Shown piece by piece: positions 22,898 to 31,771 of a DNA stretch of 34,703 nucleotides. The first letter of the stretch is position 1, and the number at the start of each line of letters is the position of its first letter. Made by a program: the position numbers and the translations under genes. Under the pieces are notes generated by a model. The model was not told the DNA's origin. It made no database searches and saw only the letters and a program-made list of their open reading frames with translations. Source of the DNA: Candidatus Frankia alpina (GTDB lineage: Bacteria; Actinomycetota; Actinomycetes; Frankiales; Frankiaceae); assembly GCF_902806485.1 (NCBI RefSeq), contig NZ_CADCWT010000023.1:1-34703 (forward strand), given 5' to 3'.

Positions 22898-23520
22898 TCA
22901 CGCCCCCTTATGCAGGTCCTTCAGCGGCCACCCATGACGGCGACACATACTTCGGCTGGGCATCGCCCCGGGCGCGAAGTTCGCGCTGCCGGCTGCCGCC
23001 GCCGAAATGATCGCCACCGGGCCCCTCCGACCAGGTGGCGATGCACCACGATGCACACCGACGCCGTGGATGGCCCCCTCCGATATCGTGCGCTTTCCCG
23101 TCGCCTAGTCCACCGAAACGGCCGAATTTTCTCGGCGTCGTCGTCCGGCCTGCGGCGAGGGAACGTGCTTTTGCATTGGCTGGGGCCCGGCTGTTCTCAC
23201 CTGGCATACGTTCGCGGCGCTACGGGCACGGCGAAATCAAAAATGTGACATAAGTCGTCGGGTGCTCCGGCGGTCCACCGCGGGGTGGCGCGGTGGTGGC
23301 GTCCAGGCGCGGTCTCGACGGGCCGCGGCACGGGGTCGCGGCACGGGGTCGCGGCACAGGTTCGGCGAGGGCTCGGGTTCGGCGAGGGCTCGGGTCCCTG
23401 GTCGGGGAGGGCGCGGAGTGGGTCTGGGAGGCCCGGGTCGGGCCGGCGGCGATCCGGCGCAACGTCCGGGTTGATTCGGGCGTCTGTTCTGTCGGTTACT
23501 TCTCGCGATGTGGGGGATCC
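22898..23520. other. Gene-free region with tandem repeats
   Basis: About 620 bases between divergent genes. Open frames give low-complexity Arg/Gly/Ser text. The right part holds the tandem repeats at 23325-23392. No clear promoter motif was found. Confidence 0.5.
23325..23392 (+). repeat. Two adjacent short tandem repeats
   Basis: GCGGCACGGGGTC is repeated in tandem at 23325-23337 and 23338-23350 with a partial third copy, then GGTTCGGCGAGGGCTCG at 23359-23375 and 23376-23392. They sit 130-200 bases upstream of the gene at 23521 and may affect spacing in its promoter region. Confidence 0.85.
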
Positions 23521-24084
23521 GTGCGTCGGCGCCGTAATGACTACCGCAGCTGGGAAGAACTGTCCCGCCAGGAGCGTCGCCGCGGACTGGCGATTCTCGG
23601 TGTGGCCGGTGCCGGCGCGGTGGCGGCGGTGTACCTGGTCGTCGGCAGCGGCGGCACGCAGGCCGAGGCTGGCGCGGCGGTCCCGCCGACCGTCGACGTG
23701 AGCTCCCAGCTCGCCACCTGGTACGCCGGCACCGCCGGGATCCGCGGCGAGATCACGACGTCCGTCAGCGCGGTGCGCACGGACATCCAGGCAGCCGACG
23801 GCGCGGCGCTGAAGCCGGCGTGCGCCCAGCTCGGTCAGGCCGTGGACCGGATCACCGGGCTCGGCGTGCCGCCCGTCGCCGCCGCCGGCCGGACCTGGAC
23901 CGACGGCGCCGCCGCCTACGCGCAGGCCGTCACCGCCTGCGGGAACCTCTTCGACGGCACCGCCCAGCCTCCACCGGTCCTGCTCCAGCGCACGACCGAC
24001 GCCCTCAACACTGCCGACGGCCACTGGACGAGGCTGGCCGCCCAGATCGGCGCGCCGGCGCAGATCATCGATGCGGCTGGGTAA
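23521..24084 (+). CDS. Membrane-anchored hypothetical protein
   Basis: A 187-residue protein from GTG 23521 behind GGGGGAT. The basic N-terminus (MRRRRNDYRSWEELSRQERR) is followed by one hydrophobic helix (about 22-40, LAILGVAGAGAVAAVYLVVG) and an outside domain of about 145 residues with two cysteines (ALKPACAQLG, VTACGNLF) that could form a disulfide. Probably a single-pass protein with the C-terminus outside. No family is recognised. It lies 40 bases before the mycothiol-dependent enzyme gene. Confidence 0.75.
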   Translation: MRRRRNDYRSWEELSRQERRRGLAILGVAGAGAVAAVYLVVGSGGTQAEAGAAVPPTVDVSSQLATWYAGTAGIRGEITTSVSAVRTDIQAADGAALKPACAQLGQAVDRITGLGVPPVAAAGRTWTDGAAAYAQAVTACGNLFDGTAQPPPVLLQRTTDALNTADGHWTRLAAQIGAPAQIIDAAG

Positions 24085-24124
24085 CGCGGCGCCGCAGGAC
24101 GCCTGACCTGCCAGACTTGGCCAG

Positions 24125-24847
24125 GTGGATCATCTCGCGGTCATCGAGGCCGAGGGCCTCGCGCTGCTGGCGACGACCAGCGCGCATCTCGACAGTCCGG
24201 TGCCGACCTGCCCGGGTTGGAGCTCGCGCCGCCTGCTGCGGCACGTCGGACGCCTGCTGCACAGCGTCAGTGTCGTGGTGCCGCGGGGCACCACCGACCC
24301 GCCGCCGCCGAACCCGCCCGCGCCCACCGACGACGAGGGGCTGGTCGCCTACTACCGGCGCGCCCTCGACGACCTGTTGCGCGCGCTGCGTCAGACCGAT
24401 CCCGCCGCGGCGGCCTGGAACCACACCGGGGTCGCGCCGCCCGTCGCCGGGTTCTGGCACCGCCGCCTCGCCCAGGAGCTCACCGTGCACCGCTGGGACG
24501 CCGACAACGCCATCGGCGCCGCTCACCTGCCTACGGCGGAAGTGGCCGCGGACGGTGTCGACGAGCTGCTGACCGTCCTACTGCCCGGCAACCGCGCCCA
24601 CGCGAGCACCGGGCTGGCCGACGGCGGTGTCCACGTCCATCTCACCGATGTCGAAGGGGAGTGGCTGGTCGCGCTGGCCGGCAATGACGTCACCGTGACC
24701 CGGGAGCATGCCAAGAGAGACGCCGCCCTGCGTGGCCCCGCCCCCACCGTGCTGCTCGCCCTGTGGGGGCGCCTGCCGTTCGAACATCCCGATCTCGCCG
24801 CCTTCGGCGACGAGGCCCTGCTCGCGGTGCTGCATCCCGGCGTCTGA
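24125..24847 (+). CDS. Maleylpyruvate isomerase family mycothiol-dependent enzyme
   Basis: A 240-residue DinB-like four-helix protein of the MDMPI family. Likely metal ligands are H40 (LLRHVGRL), E118 and H122 (LAQELTVHRWDA), the family's H...E-x3-H pattern. An N-terminal TCPGWSSRRLLRH motif and a C-terminal MDMPI_C-like domain (DVEGEWLVALAGNDVTVTRE...GRLPFEH) are present. Such enzymes use mycothiol, the actinobacterial thiol, for isomerisation or thiol transfer; the specific substrate is unknown. Start GTG 24125 has no strong ribosome-binding site and could be partly coupled to the gene before. Confidence 0.85.
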   Translation: MDHLAVIEAEGLALLATTSAHLDSPVPTCPGWSSRRLLRHVGRLLHSVSVVVPRGTTDPPPPNPPAPTDDEGLVAYYRRALDDLLRALRQTDPAAAAWNHTGVAPPVAGFWHRRLAQELTVHRWDADNAIGAAHLPTAEVAADGVDELLTVLLPGNRAHASTGLADGGVHVHLTDVEGEWLVALAGNDVTVTREHAKRDAALRGPAPTVLLALWGRLPFEHPDLAAFGDEALLAVLHPGV

Positions 24848-24852
24848 CCCGA

Positions 24853-24886
24853 CGGGCGCCCGGGCGAGCGAGCAGGCGGGCGCCCG
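24853..24886. terminator. Candidate bidirectional terminator
   Basis: CGGGCGCCCG occurs twice (24853-24862 and 24877-24886) and can fold as one hairpin with a 14-base loop, between two convergent genes. No T-run. Confidence 0.5.
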
Positions 24887-25004
24887 AGCGGGCGGGGCAG
24901 CACCAGGGTGGTACTACCTGGGCGTACCGCGGGGTGGCGGGGCGTCCGGTGGGACGGGCACCGTGGTGCCGGCCCTCACGTGCCTCCACCCTCCGTGCTC
25001 GGCG

Positions 25005-26504
25005 TCAGGAACCGCCCTGTGGGCGGCGGAACAGGGTCGCGGTCGGCGCGGCCTGGCTCAGGGTCGCCTTCGTCGGGGCGAACAGGAACGACTGCTGCGG
25101 CTGGCCGCCCGGTCCGAGTAGGAACGCCCGCTCGATCGAGTCGACCTTGATGCGGGCGCCGCGGTCGACGCCAGCCCCGACGACCCGGGTGGCCTCGATC
25201 GTCGAGATGTCCTCGGCGACCGTGCCGGGTGGGAGCTCGACGGCGGTCGCGGCGGGGGTGTCCCGTTCGATCGCCCAGAGCGGGTAGATCTTGTTCGACC
25301 GGTAGGTCTCGCCGTTGCCGGACAGCCGCACGCCGACCGACAGGCCGACCCAGCTGTTCTCGGTGTTCGGCGAACCCACCGTGCTCTTACGGATGATGAG
25401 GTAGAGGTAGTTGCGCGGGTCGCTGATCTTCGTGGTGGAGTTCGGTGCCTTGTTCTCGTCGACCTTGCCCTCGCGCGCGAGCTCCTGCGACATCACCCAG
25501 TAGGTCCACGGGTTGCGGTCCATCTCCCGCTCGCGGGCGTCCGCGTTCGGATCGATGGCGTCGGTGGCGGACAGGGCGAACCGCATCGGGCCATCCGGGT
25601 TCTGGCACATGTTGTTGTTCAGCGTGCAGGTACCGAGCACTGGGTGGCCGCCCTCGTAGCGGCCGGCGAAGGGCTGCGTCGCGTGGTCCGGGCTCTGGAT
25701 CACCGCGCTGCCGGGGATCGCGTTGCCCGCGGCGTCGATCTCCACCTGGTAGGTCCACTCGATGTCGGTAGTCCGGCCCCACTGCGCCATCAGCGCCGGG
25801 GTGGAGGTGCCGCCGTCCTCGTTGCTCCACACCGTCGAGTAGGTGAGCAGCCGGTGCCCGGAGATCGCGGTGGGCGCCTCGGAATGGAAGGCCAGCAGCG
25901 GCGTGTCCGTGATCGCGTTCTGGAACGGCCCGCCGGCCAGCGGGTCCGCGGCGGTCGCCGTCGACGACGCTGATCCCGCCCCCGTGCCGCCAGCTCCGGC
26001 GGTGGAAGGCGGCGCCGCCCGGCCATACAGGACCGGGGCGTGCGCCAGCGCCCGGTAGCCGTTGTCCTGCGGCGTCACCGTCCGAAAGGCGATGCCGGTC
26101 AGGCGGGCCGAGGCCGCCGCCTTCGGGGAGCGGTCGGCGGCGAACTGCGCCCGCAGGGTATGACCGCCCGCGGCGAGATGACCCAGCGCCAGGCTCCGCT
26201 TGATCGGGAACGAGGCGGGGATGACGACGTCGGTGGCATAGGTGTTGTCGACGAACAGGGACACCACGGCGGACTCGCTGCCCGGCGAACCCCACGACAC
26301 GCCCGGCGCGGCGGTGGTGAGGTCGAGCAGGACCTCACCCGCGGCGTCGGTCCGGAACGGCATCGAGGACTCCTGCCCCCGGTTCAGCACGACCTCGGCC
26401 GGTGCTGCTTGCGCCTCGTCGCCGGAGCTGCACGCCCCGAGCCCGACCGCCAGTGCGGCCGCGGCCAGACCCGCACCGATCGCCCGCCGCAGTCCTCTCG
26501 ACAC
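25005..26504 (-). CDS. Large secreted lipoprotein, unknown function
   Basis: A 499-residue protein from GTG 26504 (GGGGAGGA six bases upstream). Signal peptide MSRGLRRAIGAGLAAAALAV with lipobox LGAC (C25), so it is anchored outside the membrane. The body has a first beta-rich domain (VVLNRGQESSMPFRTDAAGE...), an Ala/Gly/Thr-rich linker near 175-195, and a second domain with CTLNNNMCQNPDG (two cysteines) and YLYLIIRKS...WVGLSVGVRLSG. I do not recognise the family. A longer start (26576) would add 24 Arg/Gly-rich residues before the signal and is unlikely. Confidence 0.85.
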   Translation of the reverse strand: MSRGLRRAIGAGLAAAALAVGLGACSSGDEAQAAPAEVVLNRGQESSMPFRTDAAGEVLLDLTTAAPGVSWGSPGSESAVVSLFVDNTYATDVVIPASFPIKRSLALGHLAAGGHTLRAQFAADRSPKAAASARLTGIAFRTVTPQDNGYRALAHAPVLYGRAAPPSTAGAGGTGAGSASSTATAADPLAGGPFQNAITDTPLLAFHSEAPTAISGHRLLTYSTVWSNEDGGTSTPALMAQWGRTTDIEWTYQVEIDAAGNAIPGSAVIQSPDHATQPFAGRYEGGHPVLGTCTLNNNMCQNPDGPMRFALSATDAIDPNADAREREMDRNPWTYWVMSQELAREGKVDENKAPNSTTKISDPRNYLYLIIRKSTVGSPNTENSWVGLSVGVRLSGNGETYRSNKIYPLWAIERDTPAATAVELPPGTVAEDISTIEATRVVGAGVDRGARIKVDSIERAFLLGPGGQPQQSFLFAPTKATLSQAAPTATLFRRPQGGS

Positions 26505-26743
26505 CCGCGTTCCTCCCCGGAATCCGGGAGGTCGCCACCCGCGCGGCCGTTCCCCACGTCCCCGATTCACGTACACATCCTGCTCTGTAGTGATTTGTCA
26601 TCCAGCACCGGTAGGGCCGGCATGGGATTGGGCGCCCCCGCGCCTGGTCACGGCGGCGGGTCGATGGCGGCCCCGGACCTGCTACGGCGGTGCGAGCCTG
26701 GTGCCGGGCGGGTAGATCTGCCGGTGGCAGGGAGGGCGGGGAC

Positions 26744-27685
26744 ATGGCGCAGGGGCAGCACGGCGGGCCGGCCGGTGACAGGGCCGACGACGGCGGCGGA
26801 GCGACGGCAGGCGCCGCCGGGCCGCGGGGCACGGCCGGCACGGCCGGTACGGGAGTGGTCGATCCCTCGACCGCCGCGGCCCTCGCGGCGGGGATCACCC
26901 CGTGCCGGGTCTCCAGAAAGGAGTATGAGAAGGAACTCGACCGTCTGCAGACTGAGCTGGTCCGGATGCAGGAATGGATCCGGCATACGGGATTCCGGCT
27001 GGTGGTGGTATTCGAGGGGCGGGACACCGCGGGGAAGGGCGGCACCATCAAACGCATCCTCGACCGGCTCAACGCTCGCCAGTGCCGGGTCGTCGCGCTG
27101 GGCACGCCGACCGAGCGGGAACGCACCCAGTGGTATTTTCAGCGCTACCTGGTGCACCTGCCTGCCGCCGGCGAAATCGTGCTGCTCGACCGGAGCTGGT
27201 ACAACCGGGCGGGGGTCGAGCGAGTGATGGGCTTCTGCACGGACGGCGAATACGACGACTTCCTGCGCACCTGCCCGCAGATCGAGCGGGCGCTGGTCCG
27301 CTCCGGGATTGTCCTGGTGAAATACTGGCTTTCGCTCAGTGACGAGGAGCAGGAACGTCGCTTCCAGGAACGGATCGACAATCCCGGCAAGCGGTGGAAG
27401 CTGTCGGCGATGGATCTGGAGGCACGGGCCCGATGGGTGGATTTCGCGGCGGCCAAGGACGAGATGTTCGCCTACACCGACATTCGCGAGGCACCCTGGC
27501 ACGTGGTGGACGCCGACGACAAGCGCACGGCCCGGCTCAACCTGATCAGCCACCTGCTGTCGATCGTCCCGTACGGCGATGTGCCGCATGAGCGCGTGGT
27601 GCTGCCCCCGCGGCAGGAGAAGGCCTACAAACGGCCCCCGATCGACAGCCAGACCTGGGTGCCGCGCCGCTACCTGCAGGGTTGA
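26744..27685 (+). CDS. ppk2: Polyphosphate kinase 2 (PPK2 family)
   Basis: A 313-residue protein that transfers phosphate between polyphosphate and nucleotides. Walker A is EGRDTAGKGG (91-100), then IKRILDRLNARQCRVVALGTPTERE, the lid region QWYFQRYLVHLP, and Walker B IVLLDRSWYNR (D149, R150), all typical of PPK2. The first 45 residues are Gly/Ala-rich and probably disordered. ATG 26744 follows GGGCGGGG. It sits about 380 bases upstream of an adenylate kinase gene, a sensible neighbour for interconverting AMP, ADP and ATP. Class (AMP- or NDP-preferring) cannot be settled by eye. Confidence 0.93.
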   Translation: MAQGQHGGPAGDRADDGGGATAGAAGPRGTAGTAGTGVVDPSTAAALAAGITPCRVSRKEYEKELDRLQTELVRMQEWIRHTGFRLVVVFEGRDTAGKGGTIKRILDRLNARQCRVVALGTPTERERTQWYFQRYLVHLPAAGEIVLLDRSWYNRAGVERVMGFCTDGEYDDFLRTCPQIERALVRSGIVLVKYWLSLSDEEQERRFQERIDNPGKRWKLSAMDLEARARWVDFAAAKDEMFAYTDIREAPWHVVDADDKRTARLNLISHLLSIVPYGDVPHERVVLPPRQEKAYKRPPIDSQTWVPRRYLQG

Positions 27686-28062
27686 GCGGGACCGGTCCGC
27701 TGCCCGGGTCCGTTCGGGCCGTGGTGGTCGCTGGCGCTTCGGTGCCACCCGATGCGGGTGAGGCTGCCCTCGCGCGACTGCCCTTTCTGTGCCGGTGGCG
27801 GCCGTCGGCCTGGCAACGCCGCCGCGCCGACGGGCCGTGCCGGCGGTGGCCGTCACCTCCCGCTGCCCGCGGTTCTCCGGCGTCCACCCGCCGGCCGGCA
27901 CGTCGTTGACCTGGTATGTGGCGTTGCCCACGCCGCATTCCTGCGGGTGGGTTCCCGGTCGGCCCAATCGTTGGGCGGATACGGTACCCGGCAGGGAATG
28001 AACGGACGACGGTCCGCGGCTGGCCACCTGTGGAACCTGCGATTCGAGCGGGAGAGGATTTC
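27686..28062. other. Intergenic region before adenylate kinase
   Basis: About 380 bases with no supported gene. The open frames on both strands are Arg/Pro-rich and domainless. It presumably holds the adenylate kinase promoter, but no clear -35/-10 pair was seen. Confidence 0.5.
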
Positions 28063-28719
28063 GTGCGCAAGTTCGTCATCATGGGAGTACAGGGCAGCGG
28101 CAAGGGAACCCAGGCGACGATGCTGGCACGGGATTTCGACCTCGTCCACATAAGCGTGGGTGACGTCTTCCGTTGGAACGTGCAGAACCACACGAAGATG
28201 GGTGCTCAGGTGAAGCGGACGGTCGCCGCCGGCCATCTGGTCGGAGACGATCTCGTCGAATCTGTGGTGCGCACCCGGCTGGCCGAGCACGACTGGAACT
28301 ACGGGTTCATCATCGACGGATTCCCCCGCAATGCGCGGCAGGCGGAGTTCTTTCTGGAGAGCTACGACATCGACGGGGTCATCTATCTGGATCTCCCGGA
28401 CGACGAGGTCTACCGGCGGGTGTTGGCCCGCCGGCTGTGCTCCCGCTGCGGCCTGGACTACAACCTGATAGCGAGCCGGCCGCTTATGCCGGACACCTGC
28501 GACGTCTGCGGAGCACCGCTGCAGAAACGCGCCGACGACAATCCCCAGGCGCTGGCCGTGCGGCTGCGCGACTACCACGAGAAGACCCAGCCGGTGATGG
28601 AGATCTTCCAGCGCAAGGAGTTCGTGGCCGTCGTCGACGCCCGCCGCGTGCCACGGGCCGTCCAGACGGAGATCCGCGGGTATTTCAACCTGCCGGACCT
28701 GGCCCCCGCGCCGGTGTGA
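28063..28719 (+). CDS. adk: Adenylate kinase with zinc-type lid
   Basis: A 218-residue nucleoside monophosphate kinase (ATP + AMP to 2 ADP). P-loop GVQGSGKGT at 8-16, AMP-site GDVFRWNV, and the FIIDGFPRN signature (82-90). The lid has four cysteines, CSRC and CDVC (C126, C129, C146, C149), which would bind zinc. GTG 28063 follows GGGAGAGGA. It is not in the usual ribosomal-protein/secY location, so it may be a second adenylate kinase, possibly working with the adjacent PPK2. Confidence 0.92.
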   Translation: MRKFVIMGVQGSGKGTQATMLARDFDLVHISVGDVFRWNVQNHTKMGAQVKRTVAAGHLVGDDLVESVVRTRLAEHDWNYGFIIDGFPRNARQAEFFLESYDIDGVIYLDLPDDEVYRRVLARRLCSRCGLDYNLIASRPLMPDTCDVCGAPLQKRADDNPQALAVRLRDYHEKTQPVMEIFQRKEFVAVVDARRVPRAVQTEIRGYFNLPDLAPAPV

Positions 28720-28739
28720 TCCCGCCGCCGCCCGGCTGG

Positions 28740-29324
28740 CTAGTGCTTCGTGAACACGATGGCGATCGCGTTGGACTGGCCGAGGCCCGCGGCGCCGATG
28801 CTCCCGGTGACGCTGTGCCCGTCGAAGGCCAGTGCGCGGGCGACGCCGGGGATGCCGACGTCCGAGGTGATTCGGTAGCCGGCTCGCGGCAGCGCGGTGC
28901 GGTAGAAGGCCGCCGCCCGGTCGCTGGACACCCCCGACAGTGTCACCGTCGAGCTCTTCCCGGTGGTCGTGCCGACCTTCACGGCTGCCCCGGGCGGTAC
29001 GGGGAAGTCCGTGGGGACGTTGGTACCGCGCAGCGCCGCCGCGCCGGTCACCGAGTCGACCTTCCCGACCCCGGGGATGGACGTCGACAGCGAACTTGGC
29101 AGGGCTGTGGGTAGGGCCGTGGGCAGACCGCTCGGCAGCGCGGTCGGGAGGGCCGTCGGCAGGCTCGCGCTGGCGCTCGGGTCCGGCAGGTCGACGCCGT
29201 CCGAGCCGCAACCCGCCGTCAGACCGACGAATCCGGTCAGGGCGAGCCCCGCCACGAGCATCGTGGCCCGGCGGACCCGACGGTCCCCCGGGCGCGTCCG
29301 GTCGAGAGCCTGACTGTCGGGCAC
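28740..29324 (-). CDS. Secreted lipoprotein with Leu-Pro repeat linker
   Basis: A 194-residue protein from GTG 29324 (GGAGGG eight bases upstream). Signal region RRVRRATMLVAGLALTGFVG with a lipobox-like LTAGC (C39). A linker of repeated LPTALPS units (about 50-75) leads to a compact domain of about 110 residues (VPTDFPVPPGAAVKVGTTTG...AIAIVFTKH). The domain's AAAFYRTALPRAGYRI resembles small secreted actinobacterial proteins, but I cannot name a family. Convergent with adenylate kinase, 20 bases apart. Confidence 0.78.
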   Translation of the reverse strand: MPDSQALDRTRPGDRRVRRATMLVAGLALTGFVGLTAGCGSDGVDLPDPSASASLPTALPTALPSGLPTALPTALPSSLSTSIPGVGKVDSVTGAAALRGTNVPTDFPVPPGAAVKVGTTTGKSSTVTLSGVSSDRAAAFYRTALPRAGYRITSDVGIPGVARALAFDGHSVTGSIGAAGLGQSNAIAIVFTKH

Positions 29325-30142
29325 GGTGGGGTCCCTCCCGCTCGATCCCGCTGCCGGGCCCACCTACCGCATCGCTCCAGGCCGCATCGCTCCAGGGACC
29401 CGGGTGAGGGCGGGCGCGATGGCGGCGTGCCGCAGCGAGGACGGACGGCGACCCGGTGTCGGCATTGTGCCGACGCATCCACGCCGACCCTAGTCGCGGT
29501 CGGGTGCCGCCCGCCCGAGGTGTCGGCTGGCCGTCACGCGTGCCGCTGTCGGGGGTACCGAGACCGGTGCAGGTCCACCCGAACGTGCTGCCTACAGATG
29601 CCGATTGACCGTGCGTTCGGCACCCGCGCGCCCCGCCGTCTCGGGCCGCCAGGATCCCGCTGACCTGGGGGCGCACCCACCCCTCGACTGAAGACTGAGC
29701 AAAATTTCGTATTTGCGGCACGAAGGAGGTTTCGCGATGGTAGTGGCGGGGTAGCCGGCAGGCGGGTGCTTGCCCTGTTTGTCCGCTTCATCCGATCTCG
29801 GGAAGGATGGATCGACGTGCGGGATGCCGTAGGGGGTTCGGCGGGCGTGTCGCGCAGCTCGACCGGCTGTCACTCTCCGTCGCATCTTCATGACGGTCTG
29901 GCGAGTTGTCGGCGGGAGGAGGCGTGTCGCGCCGAGCGTGGCCGAGCGGTGCGCGCCTTGCCCCGCGGGCCAGCGCGCCTGGACGAGGAAGTCCAGGGCT
30001 ATGTCGAACTGGCATTCCGATTTCTTCCTATACAGCCAGGTTTGCCGACACCGTAAGTGAGGGTATGTGTGCAGTACGAACTTCGCAGTGTCCCGCCCCG
30101 GTGTTCCGTGTTGAGCACCCGACACCTGTACGTTCTCTGAGC
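29325..30142. other. Long intergenic region
   Basis: About 820 bases with no supported gene. A direct repeat CCGCATCGCTCCAGG occurs twice near 29368-29397. The middle (29695-29740) is less GC-rich (AAAATTTCGTATTTG). Frames on both strands are low-complexity. The start of the gene at 30143 is uncertain, and ATG 30065 could extend it into this region. Confidence 0.5.
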
Positions 30143-30712
30143 GTGGCGGTCACCAACAACGCGGTGATCGGTGTGGCCCTTGGCTACATCGAGGCGAACC
30201 CGGACGAGATGGACCTCATGCGGTCCTTGGTTGTACTTGCCCTGCACGGGCCTGCCATCACAGCCCGTAGCACGACTCCGGCTCACGTCACCTGTCGCGC
30301 CGCGATCGTCTCCCCCGACTGGCATGTTCTCGAGATCATGGACTCGTCCACGTCCACCTGGCACCTGCCGGGCGGTCACGTGGACGCGGGCGCCTCGTCC
30401 CTGCTCGGCGCGGCGCTAGGGCTCGCCGCCCGCCACGCCGGAGTGGACACGAACATGGTCATCCCCGACGCAGTCATCCCCTTCGACGTCGAAGCCTCGA
30501 TCGTCGAGGCCGCCCCGGCGCGCGGGGAGCCGGAACACGTCCACTACGACATGACCTACCTGTTCCACGTCGAGGACCGCAGCCTCGCCGTGCCCGACTC
30601 CGTCAGCACCCGCGTGCGCTGGGTCGAGCCCGGGAAGGTCGGCGGCCAGCTTGCCGGCCAGCTCGGCGTGAAGCTCACGGAGGCGTCCCGCCACTCCCGC
30701 CTGGTGCCCTGA
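30143..30712 (+). CDS. Nudix-fold protein lacking catalytic glutamates
   Basis: A 189-residue protein matching the actinobacterial Nudix type that begins TNNAVIGVALGYIEANPDEMDLM. The Nudix box is recognisable (WHLPGGHVDAGASSLLGAALGLAARHAGV, G77-V101), but the metal-binding REUxEE is replaced by G93-L94-A95-A96-R97-H98 and the upstream Glu by G83. It should therefore be inactive as a hydrolase and may bind a ligand or protein. GTG 30143 fits homologue length but lacks a ribosome-binding site; ATG 30065 is an alternative. Confidence 0.8.
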   Translation: MAVTNNAVIGVALGYIEANPDEMDLMRSLVVLALHGPAITARSTTPAHVTCRAAIVSPDWHVLEIMDSSTSTWHLPGGHVDAGASSLLGAALGLAARHAGVDTNMVIPDAVIPFDVEASIVEAAPARGEPEHVHYDMTYLFHVEDRSLAVPDSVSTRVRWVEPGKVGGQLAGQLGVKLTEASRHSRLVP

Positions 30713-30756
30713 TCCCGGTCGGCGTGGCCGGGTGTCTCGTCGTCGGCCCAGGCGGT

Positions 30757-30782
30757 CCGGGTCGGCGCAGCGGCCGACCCGG
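30757..30782. terminator. Hairpin terminator between convergent genes
   Basis: Perfect ten-base arms CCGGGTCGGC / GCCGACCCGG around a six-base loop, 45 bases after the Nudix-like gene. It could also serve the convergent MBL gene, which ends at 30929. Confidence 0.7.
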
Positions 30783-30928
30783 GCGAACGCCAGCACGCTC
30801 CGCCGAGCCACGCCAGACCGACCGTCCGGGGCAGAAGTCCGGCAGGTCACGCCGAACCGGCTCACTGCCTTGCCCATCCGGAGGGTTCGGCATCCGATTT
30901 ATCCCTCTGGAAGGGCAAGGAAAGGCGC

Positions 30929-31771
30929 CTACCGGGTGTCGGTGACGAAGTGGAGGTAACGCTCGGTGGAGCGGCGCACGGCGGCCCGGCCGTCGGCGCG
31001 GACGACGGTCTGCCAGAACGCGCCGTAGACGGCGTCGAAGTCGAACGGTTCGAGCAGCTCCAGTGCCCGGCGGACGACGCTGGGCCGTTCCGGGATGTAG
31101 TTCGGGTAGCTGTACATGAAGCTCACCCACCGGCGGTCGAGGACGACCTGCAGGATGTCGCCGGAGAACAGCGCCCCCCGACCGTCTTCGCCCTGGGCCC
31201 AGTGCAGGACCGTGCCGCCGGCGAAGTGCACCCCGCCATTGATCAGGGTCAGCCCGTCGCCGATCGTCAGCGCGTCGCCGGACCACAGCTCGACGGCGTC
31301 GTCCGGCCGGCCGAGCCAGTCGGCGTCCGCGGCGTGGATGTAGATCGGGGCCCCGCCGAACGCCCGGCTCCAGTCGATCATCGCCCCGTAGAAGTGCGGG
31401 TGGCTGATCGCGATGGCGGTAACGCCGCCGAGCTCGGCGATCCGGCCGGCGAGATCGTCGTCGAGGAAGGGCACGCAGTCCCACAGGATGTTGCCCGCGT
31501 CGGTCTGGACGAGCAGCGCCCGCTGCCCGATGGAGATCTTCGGCTCGGCGCCGACGCCGGTCACCCGCTCGCCCTCCGGACGGAGCACGCCGTGGTAGCC
31601 GTCGGCGCGCAGCCGGGCCAGCGACGTCCACCGCTGCCCCTCCCAGCCGACGTACTGCCGCTCGTCCTCGCAGACCGGGAAGTCGACCTGCGCGGCGGCG
31701 TACTGCACCCCGCAGGTCAGGCAGATCGGCAGGTCGAGATCGAGGTCGGGAAGGCGGAACGGCACGGGCAC
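30929..31771 (-). CDS. MBL-fold metallo-hydrolase
   Basis: A 280-residue metallo-beta-lactamase-fold protein. It has an N-terminal LPICLTCGVQY (two cysteines), then GNILWDCVPFLDD, IAISHPHFYGAMIDW (H-x-H but no following D-H), NGGVHFAGGTVLHW and LFSGDIL, the metal-ligand strands of the fold. Loss of the second-site D-H suggests altered metal binding. Start GTG 31771 or 31765. Function and substrate are unknown; resemblance to small hydrolases of actinobacteria is general. Confidence 0.85.
   Translation of the reverse strand: MPVPFRLPDLDLDLPICLTCGVQYAAAQVDFPVCEDERQYVGWEGQRWTSLARLRADGYHGVLRPEGERVTGVGAEPKISIGQRALLVQTDAGNILWDCVPFLDDDLAGRIAELGGVTAIAISHPHFYGAMIDWSRAFGGAPIYIHAADADWLGRPDDAVELWSGDALTIGDGLTLINGGVHFAGGTVLHWAQGEDGRGALFSGDILQVVLDRRWVSFMYSYPNYIPERPSVVRRALELLEPFDFDAVYGAFWQTVVRADGRAAVRRSTERYLHFVTDTR

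Noticed and set aside
26505..26576. Longer N-terminus for the lipoprotein at 25005
   Set aside because: It would put 24 Arg/Gly-rich residues before the signal peptide; GTG 26504 has a proper ribosome-binding site.
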